A DNA stretch of 64,000 nt from Bradyrhizobium frederickii (GTDB lineage Bacteria; Pseudomonadota; Alphaproteobacteria; Rhizobiales; Xanthobacteraceae). Below are positions 1 to 8,141 of the stretch, in pieces. The notes below the pieces were generated by a model. The model saw only the letters and a program-made list of their open reading frames with translations, was not told the DNA's origin and did no database searches. Position numbers and translations under genes: made by a program. Numbering within the stretch: position 1 is the first letter of the stretch; each line of letters begins with the position of its first letter. The stretch lies in NCBI RefSeq assembly GCF_004570865.1, contig NZ_SPQS01000019.1, positions 1 through 64,000 on the forward strand, written 5' to 3'.

Positions 1-94
1 ACCTGAGGCCGATCTAACGTGGATCCTGCGTCCGACACGGGGTGGATGAGGCGCCCGTGTCGGACGCAGGATCCACGTTAGATCGGCCTCAGGT
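1..94. repeat. perfect 41-bp inverted repeat at window edge
   Basis: Bases 1-41 are the exact reverse complement of bases 54-94, with a 12-nt loop (42-53). There are no mismatches. The outer end coincides with the first base of the window, so the repeat may extend leftwards or may be a fold-back artefact at a contig end. It lies 7 bp downstream of the stop codon of the small secreted-protein gene on the minus strand, so as RNA it would form a very stable hairpin behind that gene, but there is no T-run. The sequence is unlike the other hairpin repeats of this window. Confidence 0.9.
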
Positions 95-101
95 ACTCAA
101 A

Positions 102-365
102 TCAGTAGCAGGTACGAACGCGGCCAACGTACTGGCCGAAGGCGTTATACTGGGCGACCCAGCCGCAGCGGTGATAGCCGTGATAATAGGGGTCGTTGCT
201 GGCGGCGATCGCGGAGCCGACGACGGCCGCGGTCGCGATGCCGGCGCCCACACCCCAGACCCAGCCGGGCTGCTTGGCTTCGGCCTGCGAGGTGGTGGAC
301 AGGATGCTGCCGGTCAGGGCGAGCGTGGCGAGAGCGGCGGCGGCAAGCTTGGTCTTGATCGACAT
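102..365 (-). CDS. small secreted Gly/Ala- and Tyr-rich protein, unknown function
   Basis: Encodes an 87-residue protein. The ATG at 365 is preferred over an in-frame ATG at 377 because GGAG lies 8 nt before it. Residues 1-30 look like a Sec signal peptide (Lys-containing start, Ala/Leu core, AEA before KQPG). A hydrophobic Gly/Ala segment follows (about 36-57), then a tail rich in Tyr, His and Gly with two cysteines, one near the C terminus. Small exported proteins of this layout are common in Bradyrhizobium and have no assigned role. The protein probably sits in the periplasm or envelope. It stands alone, with the perfect inverted repeat just after its stop codon. Confidence 0.75.
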   Translation of the reverse strand: MSIKTKLAAAALATLALTGSILSTTSQAEAKQPGWVWGVGAGIATAAVVGSAIAASNDPYYHGYHRCGWVAQYNAFGQYVGRVRTCY

Positions 366-505
366 GAGAAACTCCATCCGGGGTTGAGGCGGTCCGTTGT
401 GGCCCGCGTGCCCAGTTGGACGGAGGCTCCCAGCGTCCGGTTCGAATGCGGCAAATCCGCTGCCGGAGCCGAGAGCTTTCGCGAATGATTCCAGTAGGAT
501 ATTGG

Positions 506-1312
506 CTAGCCGAGGGGGCCTTTGGCGAGCCTGTTCACGTCGAAGTTATCGACCTCGCCGAGCAGCTCGCAAAAAGCGCGCGCGCCCTGATCGAGCAGTT
601 GCTCGCCTTTCGCCGGCTCAGCCAATGTCGCATTGCCGATGGCGCCGCTGGCGTTCAAATCCTGCGCCTGCCAGGCGAACGGCGCGGGCCGCTGCGTCGA
701 CAGCCAGCGATATTGCTTTTCCAGTGCGATGCTGCTCGCGGCAAAATCGGCGATCGCGGCTTGACGCACCTGATCGGGATAGCGCGCCAGCATGATCGAG
801 GTCTCGATCGCGCCGCCATGAATGCCGTGGCGCACTTCCTCCGCCGGGAACAGCTTGTCGGCGCCTGACAGCCGCGACCACGACGTCGTCACCACGAACA
901 GTTTTTGATGCGCGCGAAGATCCTGTGCGACCAGCATCATCGCCGCGCTGTTGCCGCCATGGCTGGTGATGATGACCAGCTTCTTCACGCCGCGCCGCGC
1001 GATGTCCTCGCCGATCCCGGTCCATCGCTTCAGCGCGACCTCGGTCGGCAGCGTCTGCGTGCCCGGATAGTCGATGTGCTCGGTGGAGATCCCGACCGGC
1101 TCGACGCGCAGGAACGTCGCTGGAACGCTGCCGGGCAACAGCTCGCGCGTGCGCGCCAGATAGGCGTCCGCGATCAGCACGTCGGTTGTGACAGGCAGGT
1201 GCGGCCCGTGCTGCTCGGTCGCCGCCAGCGGCAGCACCGCGATCCAGCGCGCCGTCTCCGCAGCGGGCGCGTCGGCCCAGCGGATCTCGGTCCAGTCGCG
1301 GGACGGCGTCAT
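506..1312 (-). CDS. creatininase-family amidohydrolase
   Basis: A 268-residue protein of the creatininase family (metal-dependent amide hydrolases that include creatininase and FAPy deformylases). The motif EQHGPHLPVTTD places Glu33, His35 and Asp44 where creatininase has its metal ligands, and HGGN and HGIHGGAIETS supply the later His and Glu. No signal peptide is seen, so it is cytoplasmic. I use the ATG at 1312, which gives the usual family N terminus; an upstream in-frame ATG at 1396 would add 28 residues rich in Pro, Asn and Asp. It is divergent from an NMT1/THI5-like ABC operon (154-bp gap), which suggests it hydrolyses a cyclic amide or related nitrogen compound imported by that system; the substrate is unknown. 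Confidence 0.85.
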   Translation of the reverse strand: MTPSRDWTEIRWADAPAAETARWIAVLPLAATEQHGPHLPVTTDVLIADAYLARTRELLPGSVPATFLRVEPVGISTEHIDYPGTQTLPTEVALKRWTGIGEDIARRGVKKLVIITSHGGNSAAMMLVAQDLRAHQKLFVVTTSWSRLSGADKLFPAEEVRHGIHGGAIETSIMLARYPDQVRQAAIADFAASSIALEKQYRWLSTQRPAPFAWQAQDLNASGAIGNATLAEPAKGEQLLDQGARAFCELLGEVDNFDVNRLAKGPLG

Positions 1313-1466
1313 CAAGGTTTCTTTGCCCGAATTTGTCACGTAATTTGGGTTATCAGGGGGATGCGGACCCGGCCGGCTCGCGTCCCCCGATGTCATGCGG
1401 TTCTATCGCGTTGCGTTCATATGGGCCAGACGCGATTGGGCTTTAGGCGAGCGACGGAGTGCCATT

Positions 1467-2489
1467 ATGACCCACTTTCATCTGCGGCGAACGCTCACGG
1501 CGGGCCTCTTCGCCGCCCTCGTTTCTCTCGCGCCGGCGCGAGCCGAGACGCTCGACAAGGTCACTTTCGGCACCAACTGGGTCGCCGAGGCCGAGCACGG
1601 CGGCTTCTTCCAGGCGGTCGCCGACGGCACTTACAAGAAATACGGCCTCGACGTCACCATCGTCCCCGGCGGTCCCAACGAGAACAACCGGATGCTGCTG
1701 ATCGCCGGCAAGATCGATTTCTTCATGGCCGCGAACACGCTGATGTCGTTCGACGCGGTCGCCAACAACGTCCCCGTCGTGACCATCGCCGCGATCTTCC
1801 AGAAGGACCCGCAGGTGATGCTGACGCAGCCGGATGCCAAGGTCAGCAAGATCGAGGACCTCAAGCCGCTGACCCTGTTCGTCTCCAAGGAGGGCATGGG
1901 CAGCTATTTCCAATGGCTGAAATCCGAATACGGCTTCAGCGAGAAGAACGTCCGTCCCTATAATTTCAATCCGCAGCCCTTCATCGCCAACCCCAAGAGC
2001 GCCATGCAGGGCTACGTCACCTCCGAGCCCTTTGCGGTCGAGAAGGCGGCGGGCTTCAAGCCCAACGTGCTGCTGCTGGCCGATTACGGCTTCAACACCT
2101 ATTCGACCCTGATCGAGACCCGCCGCGACATCGTCGAGAAGAAGCCCGATCTGGTTCAGCGCTTCGTCGATGCCTCCATGGTCGGCTGGTACAATTACAT
2201 CTACCGCGACAATTCCGCCGGCAACGCCCTGATCAAGCAGCTCAATCCCGAGATGACCGACGATCTGCTCGCCTATTCCGTCGCCAAGATGAAGGAGTAC
2301 GGCATCGTCGATTCCGGCGACAGCTTGAAGAACGGCATCGGCGCGATGAGCGACGAGCGTTACACCTCCTTCTTCAACAAGATGGTCAAGGCCGGCGTCG
2401 TGAAGGCGGATCTCGACTTCCGCAAATCCTATACGCTGCGCTTCGTCAACAAGGGCGTCGGCGTCGAGCTGCGTCCGAACAAGCCGTAG
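1467..2489 (+). CDS. ABC transporter substrate-binding protein, NMT1/THI5-like
   Basis: A 340-residue periplasmic binding protein. Residues 1-26 form a signal peptide ending in ARA before ETLDK. The mature part has the NMT1/THI5/SsuA pattern: VTFGTNW near the start, then a segment on being fed by a 'GGFFQAVADGTY' helix, and GxPNENNRMLLIAGKIDF. This family binds thiamine precursors, riboflavin, sulfonates, nitrate and other small organics; the ligand cannot be read from sequence. The ATG at 1467 has GGAG 6 nt upstream. The ATPase and permease genes follow, but 200 bp with a hairpin repeat separates this gene from them, which probably allows the binding protein to be made in excess. Confidence 0.88.
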   Translation: MTHFHLRRTLTAGLFAALVSLAPARAETLDKVTFGTNWVAEAEHGGFFQAVADGTYKKYGLDVTIVPGGPNENNRMLLIAGKIDFFMAANTLMSFDAVANNVPVVTIAAIFQKDPQVMLTQPDAKVSKIEDLKPLTLFVSKEGMGSYFQWLKSEYGFSEKNVRPYNFNPQPFIANPKSAMQGYVTSEPFAVEKAAGFKPNVLLLADYGFNTYSTLIETRRDIVEKKPDLVQRFVDASMVGWYNYIYRDNSAGNALIKQLNPEMTDDLLAYSVAKMKEYGIVDSGDSLKNGIGAMSDERYTSFFNKMVKAGVVKADLDFRKSYTLRFVNKGVGVELRPNKP

Positions 2490-2528
2490 CGCATGCTGCG
2501 ATTCGGCGAAGGTGGCCCGGCGTCCTAC

Positions 2529-2656
2529 ACCTCTCCCGAAGGGAGAGGTCGCATCGCATCGCCAGATGCGATGCGGGTGAGGGGTTACGCTTTCTCGTGG
2601 GACCTGTGCCCCCTCACCCGGCGCTGCGCGCCGACCTCTCCCCGGTGGGGAGAGGT
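2529..2656. repeat. family A hairpin repeat (CTCTCCC...GGGAGAG), copy 1
   Basis: Imperfect palindromic element with outer arms CCTCTCCC/GGGGAGAGG and inner arms CGGGTGAGGGG/CCCCTCACCCG. Two small hairpins sit at the ends inside a larger one. It lies between the binding-protein gene and the ATPase gene of one operon. Similar copies lie at 10691, 18971 and 49540. Confidence 0.85.
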
Positions 2657-2689
2657 GATGGGCGCCCGAAACTCCGCACTCATCGACCA

Positions 2690-3505
2690 ATGGTAGAGCG
2701 CAACACCTCGTCCGCCGTCGAGGCGAGCCTGACGGCTCTCGCCGTCAGCCTGCGCGGCGTGACGAAGACCTACGACAACGGCGTCATGGCGCTCGGCCCG
2801 TTCGACCTCGCGGTGCGCAAGGGCGAGTTCATCTCGCTGCTGGGCCCGTCCGGCTGCGGCAAGTCGACGGTGCTGCGGCTGATCGCGCAGCTCAGCGCGC
2901 CGTCCTCCGGGATCGTGCGGGTGGCGCGCCACGAGGGCGAGCTGCAGCCGGGTCACGGCATCGGCTTCGTGTTCCAGGAGCCGACCCTGATGCCCTGGGC
3001 CAGCGTGCGCGAGAACGTGCGGCTGCCGCTGAAGCTTGGCGGCGTAGCGAAGGCCGAGGGGCGCGCGCGTGCCGACGCCGTCCTGGCCAGGGTCGGGCTC
3101 GCCGATTTCGCCGATGCGTTTCCGCGCGAGCTCTCCGGCGGCATGAAGATGCGGGTCTCGCTGGCGCGCGCGCTGGTCACCGATCCCGATATCCTGCTGA
3201 TGGACGAGCCGTTCGCCGCGCTCGACGAGATCACGCGCTTCCGCCTCAACAACGATCTGCTCGCGCTGTGGCGAGCTCTCGGCAAGACCGTCATCTTCGT
3301 CACCCATTCGGTGTTCGAATCCGTCTACCTGTCGCAGCGTGTGGTGGTGATGACGGCGCGGCCGGGCCGCATCCAGGCCGACATCCGCATCGAGACAGTC
3401 GAGCCGCGCGGCGAAGAATTTCGCACCTCGACCGCATACGGCGACTACTGCCGCAAGGTCTCGGGCGCGCTGGCGCCGTCCTATTCGGGGCAGCCGCTGC
3501 TATGA
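2690..3505 (+). CDS. ABC transporter ATP-binding protein (nitrate/sulfonate/taurine type)
   Basis: A 271-residue ATPase with Walker A GPSGCGKST (residues 52-60), Q-loop FQEP, signature LSGGMKMR, Walker B ILLMDEPFAALDE and switch His in VTHS. It resembles the SsuB/TauB class that pairs with NMT1-like binding proteins. The ATG at 2690 is chosen because further upstream the frame runs through the hairpin repeat; no strong ribosome-binding site is visible, so the start is less certain. The stop overlaps the start of the permease gene by ATGA, showing translational coupling. It energises uptake at the inner membrane. Confidence 0.9.
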   Translation: MVERNTSSAVEASLTALAVSLRGVTKTYDNGVMALGPFDLAVRKGEFISLLGPSGCGKSTVLRLIAQLSAPSSGIVRVARHEGELQPGHGIGFVFQEPTLMPWASVRENVRLPLKLGGVAKAEGRARADAVLARVGLADFADAFPRELSGGMKMRVSLARALVTDPDILLMDEPFAALDEITRFRLNNDLLALWRALGKTVIFVTHSVFESVYLSQRVVVMTARPGRIQADIRIETVEPRGEEFRTSTAYGDYCRKVSGALAPSYSGQPLL

Positions 3506-4320
3506 GTGCCCGGCCCGAGATCGTCGCCAAGCCGCGAGGCGCGCAGCGCGCGCTGCGCCTGGTGCTTCCCGTCATCGTGTTCGCGGCCGGCCTCGCCGCC
3601 TGGGAACTGGTGGTCCGCCTCAAGGAGATCCCGCCTTACGTGCTGCCGGCGCCCTCCATCATCATTCTGACCCTGATCAAGGATTGGCAGGTGCTGTCGC
3701 AATCGCTCGCGACCACGCTGCTGACCACGCTCGAAGGTTTCCTCGCCGCCAGCATCGGCGGCATCGCGCTGGCGCTGTTGTTCAACCAGTCGAAATGGGT
3801 GGAATACTCGCTGTTCCCCTACGCGATCGTGCTCCAGGTCACGCCCGTGATCGCGATCGCGCCACTGTTGCTGATCTACCTGGAACAGCAGACCGCGGTC
3901 GTGGTCTGTGCCTTCATCGTCGCCTTCTTTCCGGTGCTGTCCAACACCACGCTCGGGCTCAATTCGGTCGATCGCAACCTCGCCGGCCTGTTCCAGCTCT
4001 ATGGCGCATCAAAGCCGCAGACGCTGCGCTTCCTCAAGCTGCCGGCGGCGTTGCCCTACATTCTCGGGGGCCTGCGCATCGCGGGCGGCCTGTCGCTGAT
4101 CGGCGCGGTCGTGGCCGAGATCGCGGCGGGAACGGCGGGCGCCGGCTCCGGGCTCGCCTACAGGATCGCGGAATCGGGCTATCGATTGAACATACCCCGC
4201 ATGTTCGCAGCGCTGCTTTTGTTGTCGCTGGCCGGGATTGTCATCTATGGGGTGCTGGCGCTAGTTTCGCACCTCGTTTTACGGCGCTGGCATGAGAGCG
4301 CGCTTGGAAAGGAAAACTGA
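3502..4320 (+). CDS. ABC transporter permease (BPD_transp_1, SsuC-like)
   Basis: A 272-residue inner-membrane protein with about six transmembrane helices. The family's EAA-loop region lies near residues 160-185 (FQLYGASKPQTLRFLKLPAALPYI shape: LYGAS..LRF.KLPAALP). The start overlaps the ATPase stop (ATGA at 3502) and the stop overlaps the dehydrogenase start (TGATG at 4318-4322). The order binding protein, ATPase, permease and the family match identify the importer completed by the two preceding genes. Substrate unknown. Confidence 0.9.
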   Translation: MSARPEIVAKPRGAQRALRLVLPVIVFAAGLAAWELVVRLKEIPPYVLPAPSIIILTLIKDWQVLSQSLATTLLTTLEGFLAASIGGIALALLFNQSKWVEYSLFPYAIVLQVTPVIAIAPLLLIYLEQQTAVVVCAFIVAFFPVLSNTTLGLNSVDRNLAGLFQLYGASKPQTLRFLKLPAALPYILGGLRIAGGLSLIGAVVAEIAAGTAGAGSGLAYRIAESGYRLNIPRMFAALLLLSLAGIVIYGVLALVSHLVLRRWHESALGKEN

Positions 4321-5309
4321 TGGCTGCCGGTTCGATTTCGTCCGAAAAGATCGACCTTCTGATCTATGGGCCGGTGCGGCCGATCCTCGAGAACGGGTTT
4401 TCCGACCATTTCGTCGTGCACAAGGCCGAGACGCACGGCGACCTCGAACGGCTGACGCCGGCCATCCGCGAGAAGATCCGCGGCGTCGCCGTGACCTATC
4501 ACACCGTCCGCGCCGACAGGGGTTCACTGTCGCAACTGCCCAAGATCGAGATGGTGGCGAGCTTCGGCGTCGGCTACGACCACATCGATGCCAAATACGC
4601 GGCCGAGCACAACATCATCGTCACCAACACGCCCGACGTGCTGACCGAGGAGGTCGCCGACGTCGCGATGGGCCTTTTGATCGCCACCTTGCGCGAGTTC
4701 ATCAAGGCCGACCGCTACGTTCGCTCCGGGCTGTGGCAGACGCAGAACTACCCGCTCAGCGTCGGCTCGCTGCGCGACCGCAAGGTCGGCATCGTCGGCA
4801 TGGGCCGGATCGGCCAGGCCATCGCGCGGCGGCTCGATGCCTCGCTGGTGCCGGTGGTCTATCACTCGCGCAACCCGTCCAAGGACGTCTCCTACAAGCA
4901 CTATCCCGACCTGATCGAGATGGCTAAGGCGGTGGACACGCTGATGGTGATCGTGCCCGGCGGCGCCTCGACCAGCAAGATGATCAATGCCGAGGTGCTC
5001 AAGGCGCTCGGCCCGCGCGGTGTTCTGATCAACGTCGCGCGCGGCTCCGTGGTCGACGAGCCGGCGCTGGTGCAGGCGCTGAAATCGGGCACCATCCTCG
5101 CCGCAGGCCTCGACGTGTTCGCGGCCGAGCCGAACGTGCCGGACGAGCTCAAGGCCATGCAGAACGTCGTGCTGCTGCCGCATATCGGCTCGGCCTCGGT
5201 GGTGACGCGCAACGCGATGGACCAGCTCGTGGTCGACAACCTCAAATCCTGGTTCGCCGGCAAGGCGCCGTTGACGCCGGTGGCCGAGACGCCCTTCAGG
5301 GGACGCTGA
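4320..5309 (+). CDS. D-isomer-specific 2-hydroxyacid dehydrogenase
   Basis: A 329-residue NAD(P)-dependent dehydrogenase. The Rossmann motif GMGRIG starts at residue 160, NVARGSVVDE carries the substrate-binding Arg, and PHIGSAS places the catalytic His at 288. An acidic residue for the Glu of the charge relay lies between them. Length and motif spacing match glyoxylate/hydroxypyruvate reductase-type members. It probably reduces a 2-oxo acid or oxidises a D-2-hydroxy acid in the cytoplasm. Overlaps at both ends (TGATG with the permease, TGATG with the next gene) tie it to the ABC operon, so it may act on a product of the imported compound; that link is inference. Confidence 0.88.
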   Translation: MAAGSISSEKIDLLIYGPVRPILENGFSDHFVVHKAETHGDLERLTPAIREKIRGVAVTYHTVRADRGSLSQLPKIEMVASFGVGYDHIDAKYAAEHNIIVTNTPDVLTEEVADVAMGLLIATLREFIKADRYVRSGLWQTQNYPLSVGSLRDRKVGIVGMGRIGQAIARRLDASLVPVVYHSRNPSKDVSYKHYPDLIEMAKAVDTLMVIVPGGASTSKMINAEVLKALGPRGVLINVARGSVVDEPALVQALKSGTILAAGLDVFAAEPNVPDELKAMQNVVLLPHIGSASVVTRNAMDQLVVDNLKSWFAGKAPLTPVAETPFRGR

Positions 5310-6001
5310 TGACAGCTGTTCGGGCCGTCGCATTCGCGGTCGCGGCCTGGCTGGCCGCGATCGGCGCTGCATATGCGCAGGATGCAACGAGCCTGAAGAA
5401 GTCGATGCCCGGGCAATGGGAGCTCTCGACCACCGAGCGCAGCAAGACCTGCGTCGTCACGATGAAGGGCGATACCGCAGGCCAGGGCTACAAGCTGGAG
5501 CTGGAGCCGGCGTGCAAGACCGCGCTGCCTTTCACCAAGAGCATCGTTGCCTGGAGCGTCAGGGGGCTCGACATCGTGCGCTTCCAGGACGCGACCGGCG
5601 AAGCCGTGATCGACTTCACCGAGGTCGAAGCCGGCATCTTCGAAGGTCTGCGCCAGGGCGAGGGCGTCTACATCCTGCAGGATCTCGCCGCGGCCCGCTC
5701 GATGGCCAAGTCGATGGACCAGATGATCGGCGACTGGGCGATGGTGCGCGGCAACGGCCAGCCGGTGTGCGGGCTGACGCTGACCAACACCGAGACGAGC
5801 CCCGACAATTTCCAGGTCTTCCTCAAGCCGAAATGCGACGCGGTGATCGCGCAGTTCAATCCGGCGCAATGGCGGCTCGAGCGCGGCCAGATCATCCTGA
5901 TGTCGAAATCGGGTGATGTCTGGCAGTTCGAGGCCGACGACAACGCGCAATGGCGGCGCGTCCCCGACACCGCCGATCCCCTGATCATGCTGCGTCAGTA
6001 G
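5309..6001 (+). CDS. secreted protein with two AprI/Inh-like protease-inhibitor domains
   Basis: A 230-residue exported protein. Residues 1-24 form a signal peptide ending AYAQ. Two tandem copies of the Inh/Omp19 beta-barrel follow (about 34-125 and 140-230): each opens with G-x-W and has a Cys pair 21-22 residues apart (Cys48/Cys69 and Cys154/Cys176), likely disulfides. Single-domain members inhibit serralysin-type metalloproteases in the periplasm or act as outer-membrane lipoproteins. No lipobox is present. The gene overlaps the dehydrogenase stop, so it is made from the transporter operon, an unexpected partner. The inhibitor role is by family only. Confidence 0.8.
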   Translation: MTAVRAVAFAVAAWLAAIGAAYAQDATSLKKSMPGQWELSTTERSKTCVVTMKGDTAGQGYKLELEPACKTALPFTKSIVAWSVRGLDIVRFQDATGEAVIDFTEVEAGIFEGLRQGEGVYILQDLAAARSMAKSMDQMIGDWAMVRGNGQPVCGLTLTNTETSPDNFQVFLKPKCDAVIAQFNPAQWRLERGQIILMSKSGDVWQFEADDNAQWRRVPDTADPLIMLRQ

Positions 6002-6104
6002 CCGGCCCGACATTCGCCGCCGCCGAATGCCGCCGCGCGAAGGCGGAACCCGCAGACCGGGCATCTCGTTGACGGAAGAAGTGATTTCGTTGGGAGGATC
6101 CGGC

Positions 6105-6479
6105 ATGGCCAAGCGCATTCTCGCGATCGGCATCGAACCGGGCAATGCGGATTACAGCGCATTTCCGCAGATCACGCCCGAACATGTCCGCGGCTACATC
6201 GAGGCCCAGCTGCTGCGTCTGCGCGGCCTCGGCTTCGAGGTCACGAGCTGCCTGATCGATCTCGATGCGACGGCCGAGGCCGCCGTGACCGCGGCCTTGC
6301 GCGACGAGCGCTTCGACTGCATCGTGATCGGCGCGGGGCTGCGCGAGCCGAAGGAGCGCCTCGTGCTGTTCGAGAAGGTGCTCAACCTCGTCCACCGCCT
6401 GGCGCCGGAGGCCGCGATCTGCTTCAACACCACGCCTGCCGATACAGTCGAGGCGGTGCAGCGCTGGGTCGAGCCGTGA
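6105..6479 (+). CDS. conserved hypothetical cytoplasmic protein
   Basis: Encodes 124 residues. The ATG at 6105 has GGGAGGA 6 nt upstream, which fixes the start. There is no signal peptide or membrane segment. The fold looks alpha/beta: RILAIGIEP, FEVTSCLIDLD and FDCIVIGAGL are strand-like segments spaced as in small Rossmann or response-receiver-like proteins, but I cannot name a family. No catalytic motif is evident. It lies 103 bp after the Inh-domain gene on the same strand and could belong to the same transcript. Confidence 0.7.
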   Translation: MAKRILAIGIEPGNADYSAFPQITPEHVRGYIEAQLLRLRGLGFEVTSCLIDLDATAEAAVTAALRDERFDCIVIGAGLREPKERLVLFEKVLNLVHRLAPEAAICFNTTPADTVEAVQRWVEP

Positions 6480-6626
6480 GATTGAATTCGGCTGCCCGGC
6501 GGCGGGGGCTGGGCCGGTTTCGATCCTTCGCCCCGGTACTGATTTCGAAATCTCGGCCAGCTTCGAACTTTGTCTCCCCCTCGCGTGACCAAAGACATAA
6601 TGGTCAGAAGGCGATCGGGATTTGCC

Positions 6627-7331
6627 ATGAAATTCGCTGTCTTGGCTTTTTCGTGCGTTCTATTCCTCTCGATCCCCGCCGATGCAAATGACGCCGGCAC
6701 CTTGAATGCGATGATGGCTTTGGCAGATCGAGGAGATGCCGAGGCGCAATACCATGTCGGCATGATGTATAATAACGGCATCGGCACACAGCAGGATCGC
6801 AGCCGAGCGTTCGAGTGGTTTCAGAAATCGGCTGCGGCCAACGATCCGCTGGGGGCCTACAAGCTCGGCTGCTACTATGACGGGCAAGGCGCGGGTATCG
6901 TCGCAACCGATTTCGATCAAGCATTGAAATACAAACTCGCTTCCGCCAAGGCCGGTTATGCGCGTGCCCAGCACGATGTCGCTCTTCTGTACGACAGACG
7001 AGGAGATTCGGAAGAAGCGCTGAAATGGTGGAAAATGGCAGGCGATCAGGGGCTTCCCAGCGCCCTCTTCAGCCTGTCCCGCGCATATTCTGCAGGAAAG
7101 GGCACGCCGAGGGACCTGTCCCTTTCGTATGCCTATTTCAAGCTCTCGAAGGTGGCGCCGGCCAAGAATGTCAACGAGATGGCTTCCATGTTGTCCAAGC
7201 CGGAGCTTGAGAAGGCCGAGAAAATGGTTGCCGAATGGAAGCCGCAACCGACCGCCCTGACGCTCAAGGCATTCGCCGGCATCACAGCCGCAGAAGACCA
7301 CTTGAAAGCCGCCAAGAACCAGGCGTTCTGA
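6627..7331 (+). CDS. exported SEL1-repeat protein
   Basis: A 234-residue protein with a signal peptide (MKFAVLAFSC... to ADA before NDAGT) and about four SEL1-type helical repeats (ALADRGDAEAQYHVGMMY, SAAANDPLGAYKLG, SAKAGYARAQHDVALLY, MAGDQGLPSALFSLSR). SEL1 repeats are protein-binding scaffolds. The start at 6627 has GGGA 6 nt before it; an ATG at 6600 would add MVRRRSGFA to the n-region and is also possible. It is probably periplasmic. Its codon use and GC content look lower than those of its neighbours, which could mean a different origin. Function unknown. Confidence 0.8.
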   Translation: MKFAVLAFSCVLFLSIPADANDAGTLNAMMALADRGDAEAQYHVGMMYNNGIGTQQDRSRAFEWFQKSAAANDPLGAYKLGCYYDGQGAGIVATDFDQALKYKLASAKAGYARAQHDVALLYDRRGDSEEALKWWKMAGDQGLPSALFSLSRAYSAGKGTPRDLSLSYAYFKLSKVAPAKNVNEMASMLSKPELEKAEKMVAEWKPQPTALTLKAFAGITAAEDHLKAAKNQAF

Positions 7332-7337
7332 TCTCGC

Positions 7338-8051
7338 CTAGATCAACCGCAGCCCGCGCAGGCTGGCGTGGCCACTCTTGCCGACGATGATGTGATCATG
7401 CACGGCAATCCCCAGCGGTTTTGCGATGTCGATGATCGCCTTCGTCATCTGGATGTCGGCCTGCGACGGCGAGGGATCGCCGGAGGGGTGGTTGTGCACC
7501 AGGATCAAGGCGGTCGCCGATAATTCCAGCGCGCGCTTGATCACTTCGCGCGGATAGACCGGGGTGTGGTCGACGGTCCCGGTCTGCTGCACTTCGTCGG
7601 CGATCAGCTGGTTGCGCTTGTCGAGGAACAGCAGGCGGAATTGCTCCTTGTCGGCAAACGCCATGCTGGTGCGGCAATACTCGATCACCTCGTTCCAGGA
7701 CGACAGCGCGTTGCGGCTGTTGACGCCGCCCTTGGCGACGCGATGCGCGGCGGCGGCGATCAGCTTGAGCTGGTTGATCGCGGATTCGCCGATGCCGTCG
7801 ACCTCGCGCAGCCGCGCCACCGGCGCATGCACGACCTCGGCGAACGAGCCGAACGTCTTGATCAGCGCCTTGGCCAGCGGCTTGGTGTCGCGCCGCGGCA
7901 ATGCCGGAAACAGCGCCATCTCCAGCAATTCGTAGTCGCTGAGCGCATCCGCGCCGGCATTGTAGAAGCGCTCGCGCAGCCGTTCGCGATGGCCGACATA
8001 GTGCGGCACCTCGTCAGGCTTGCTCTTGTCGTGGTCGGACTTGGCGGGCAT
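7338..8051 (-). CDS. radC: RadC family JAMM/MPN+ protein
   Basis: A 237-residue RadC protein. An N-terminal helix-hairpin-helix region (LREVDGIGES) is followed by the JAMM zinc motif HNHPSGDPSPSQAD near residues 185-198. Despite the name, a role in DNA repair is doubtful; the family is a putative metalloprotease or DNA-associated protein of unsettled function. The N terminus is Lys/Asp-rich. It lies convergent to the SEL1 gene (6 bp between stops) and just downstream of map on the same strand, an arrangement also seen in other Rhizobiales. Confidence 0.92.
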   Translation of the reverse strand: MPAKSDHDKSKPDEVPHYVGHRERLRERFYNAGADALSDYELLEMALFPALPRRDTKPLAKALIKTFGSFAEVVHAPVARLREVDGIGESAINQLKLIAAAAHRVAKGGVNSRNALSSWNEVIEYCRTSMAFADKEQFRLLFLDKRNQLIADEVQQTGTVDHTPVYPREVIKRALELSATALILVHNHPSGDPSPSQADIQMTKAIIDIAKPLGIAVHDHIIVGKSGHASLRGLRLI

Positions 8052-8141
8052 CGGCCGCCAGCATTGCCGGGGGCCAGTGTTTTTGCAACCGTCAATTGCC
8101 GCGGCAGAGGCGGTTCATGCCGGGCCGCGGTCCCAGGGCAA

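Noticed and set aside
430..480. GGTTCGAAT motif like a tRNA T-loop
   Set aside because: The flanking bases do not form the 5-bp T-stem, and no acceptor, D or anticodon stem is nearby.
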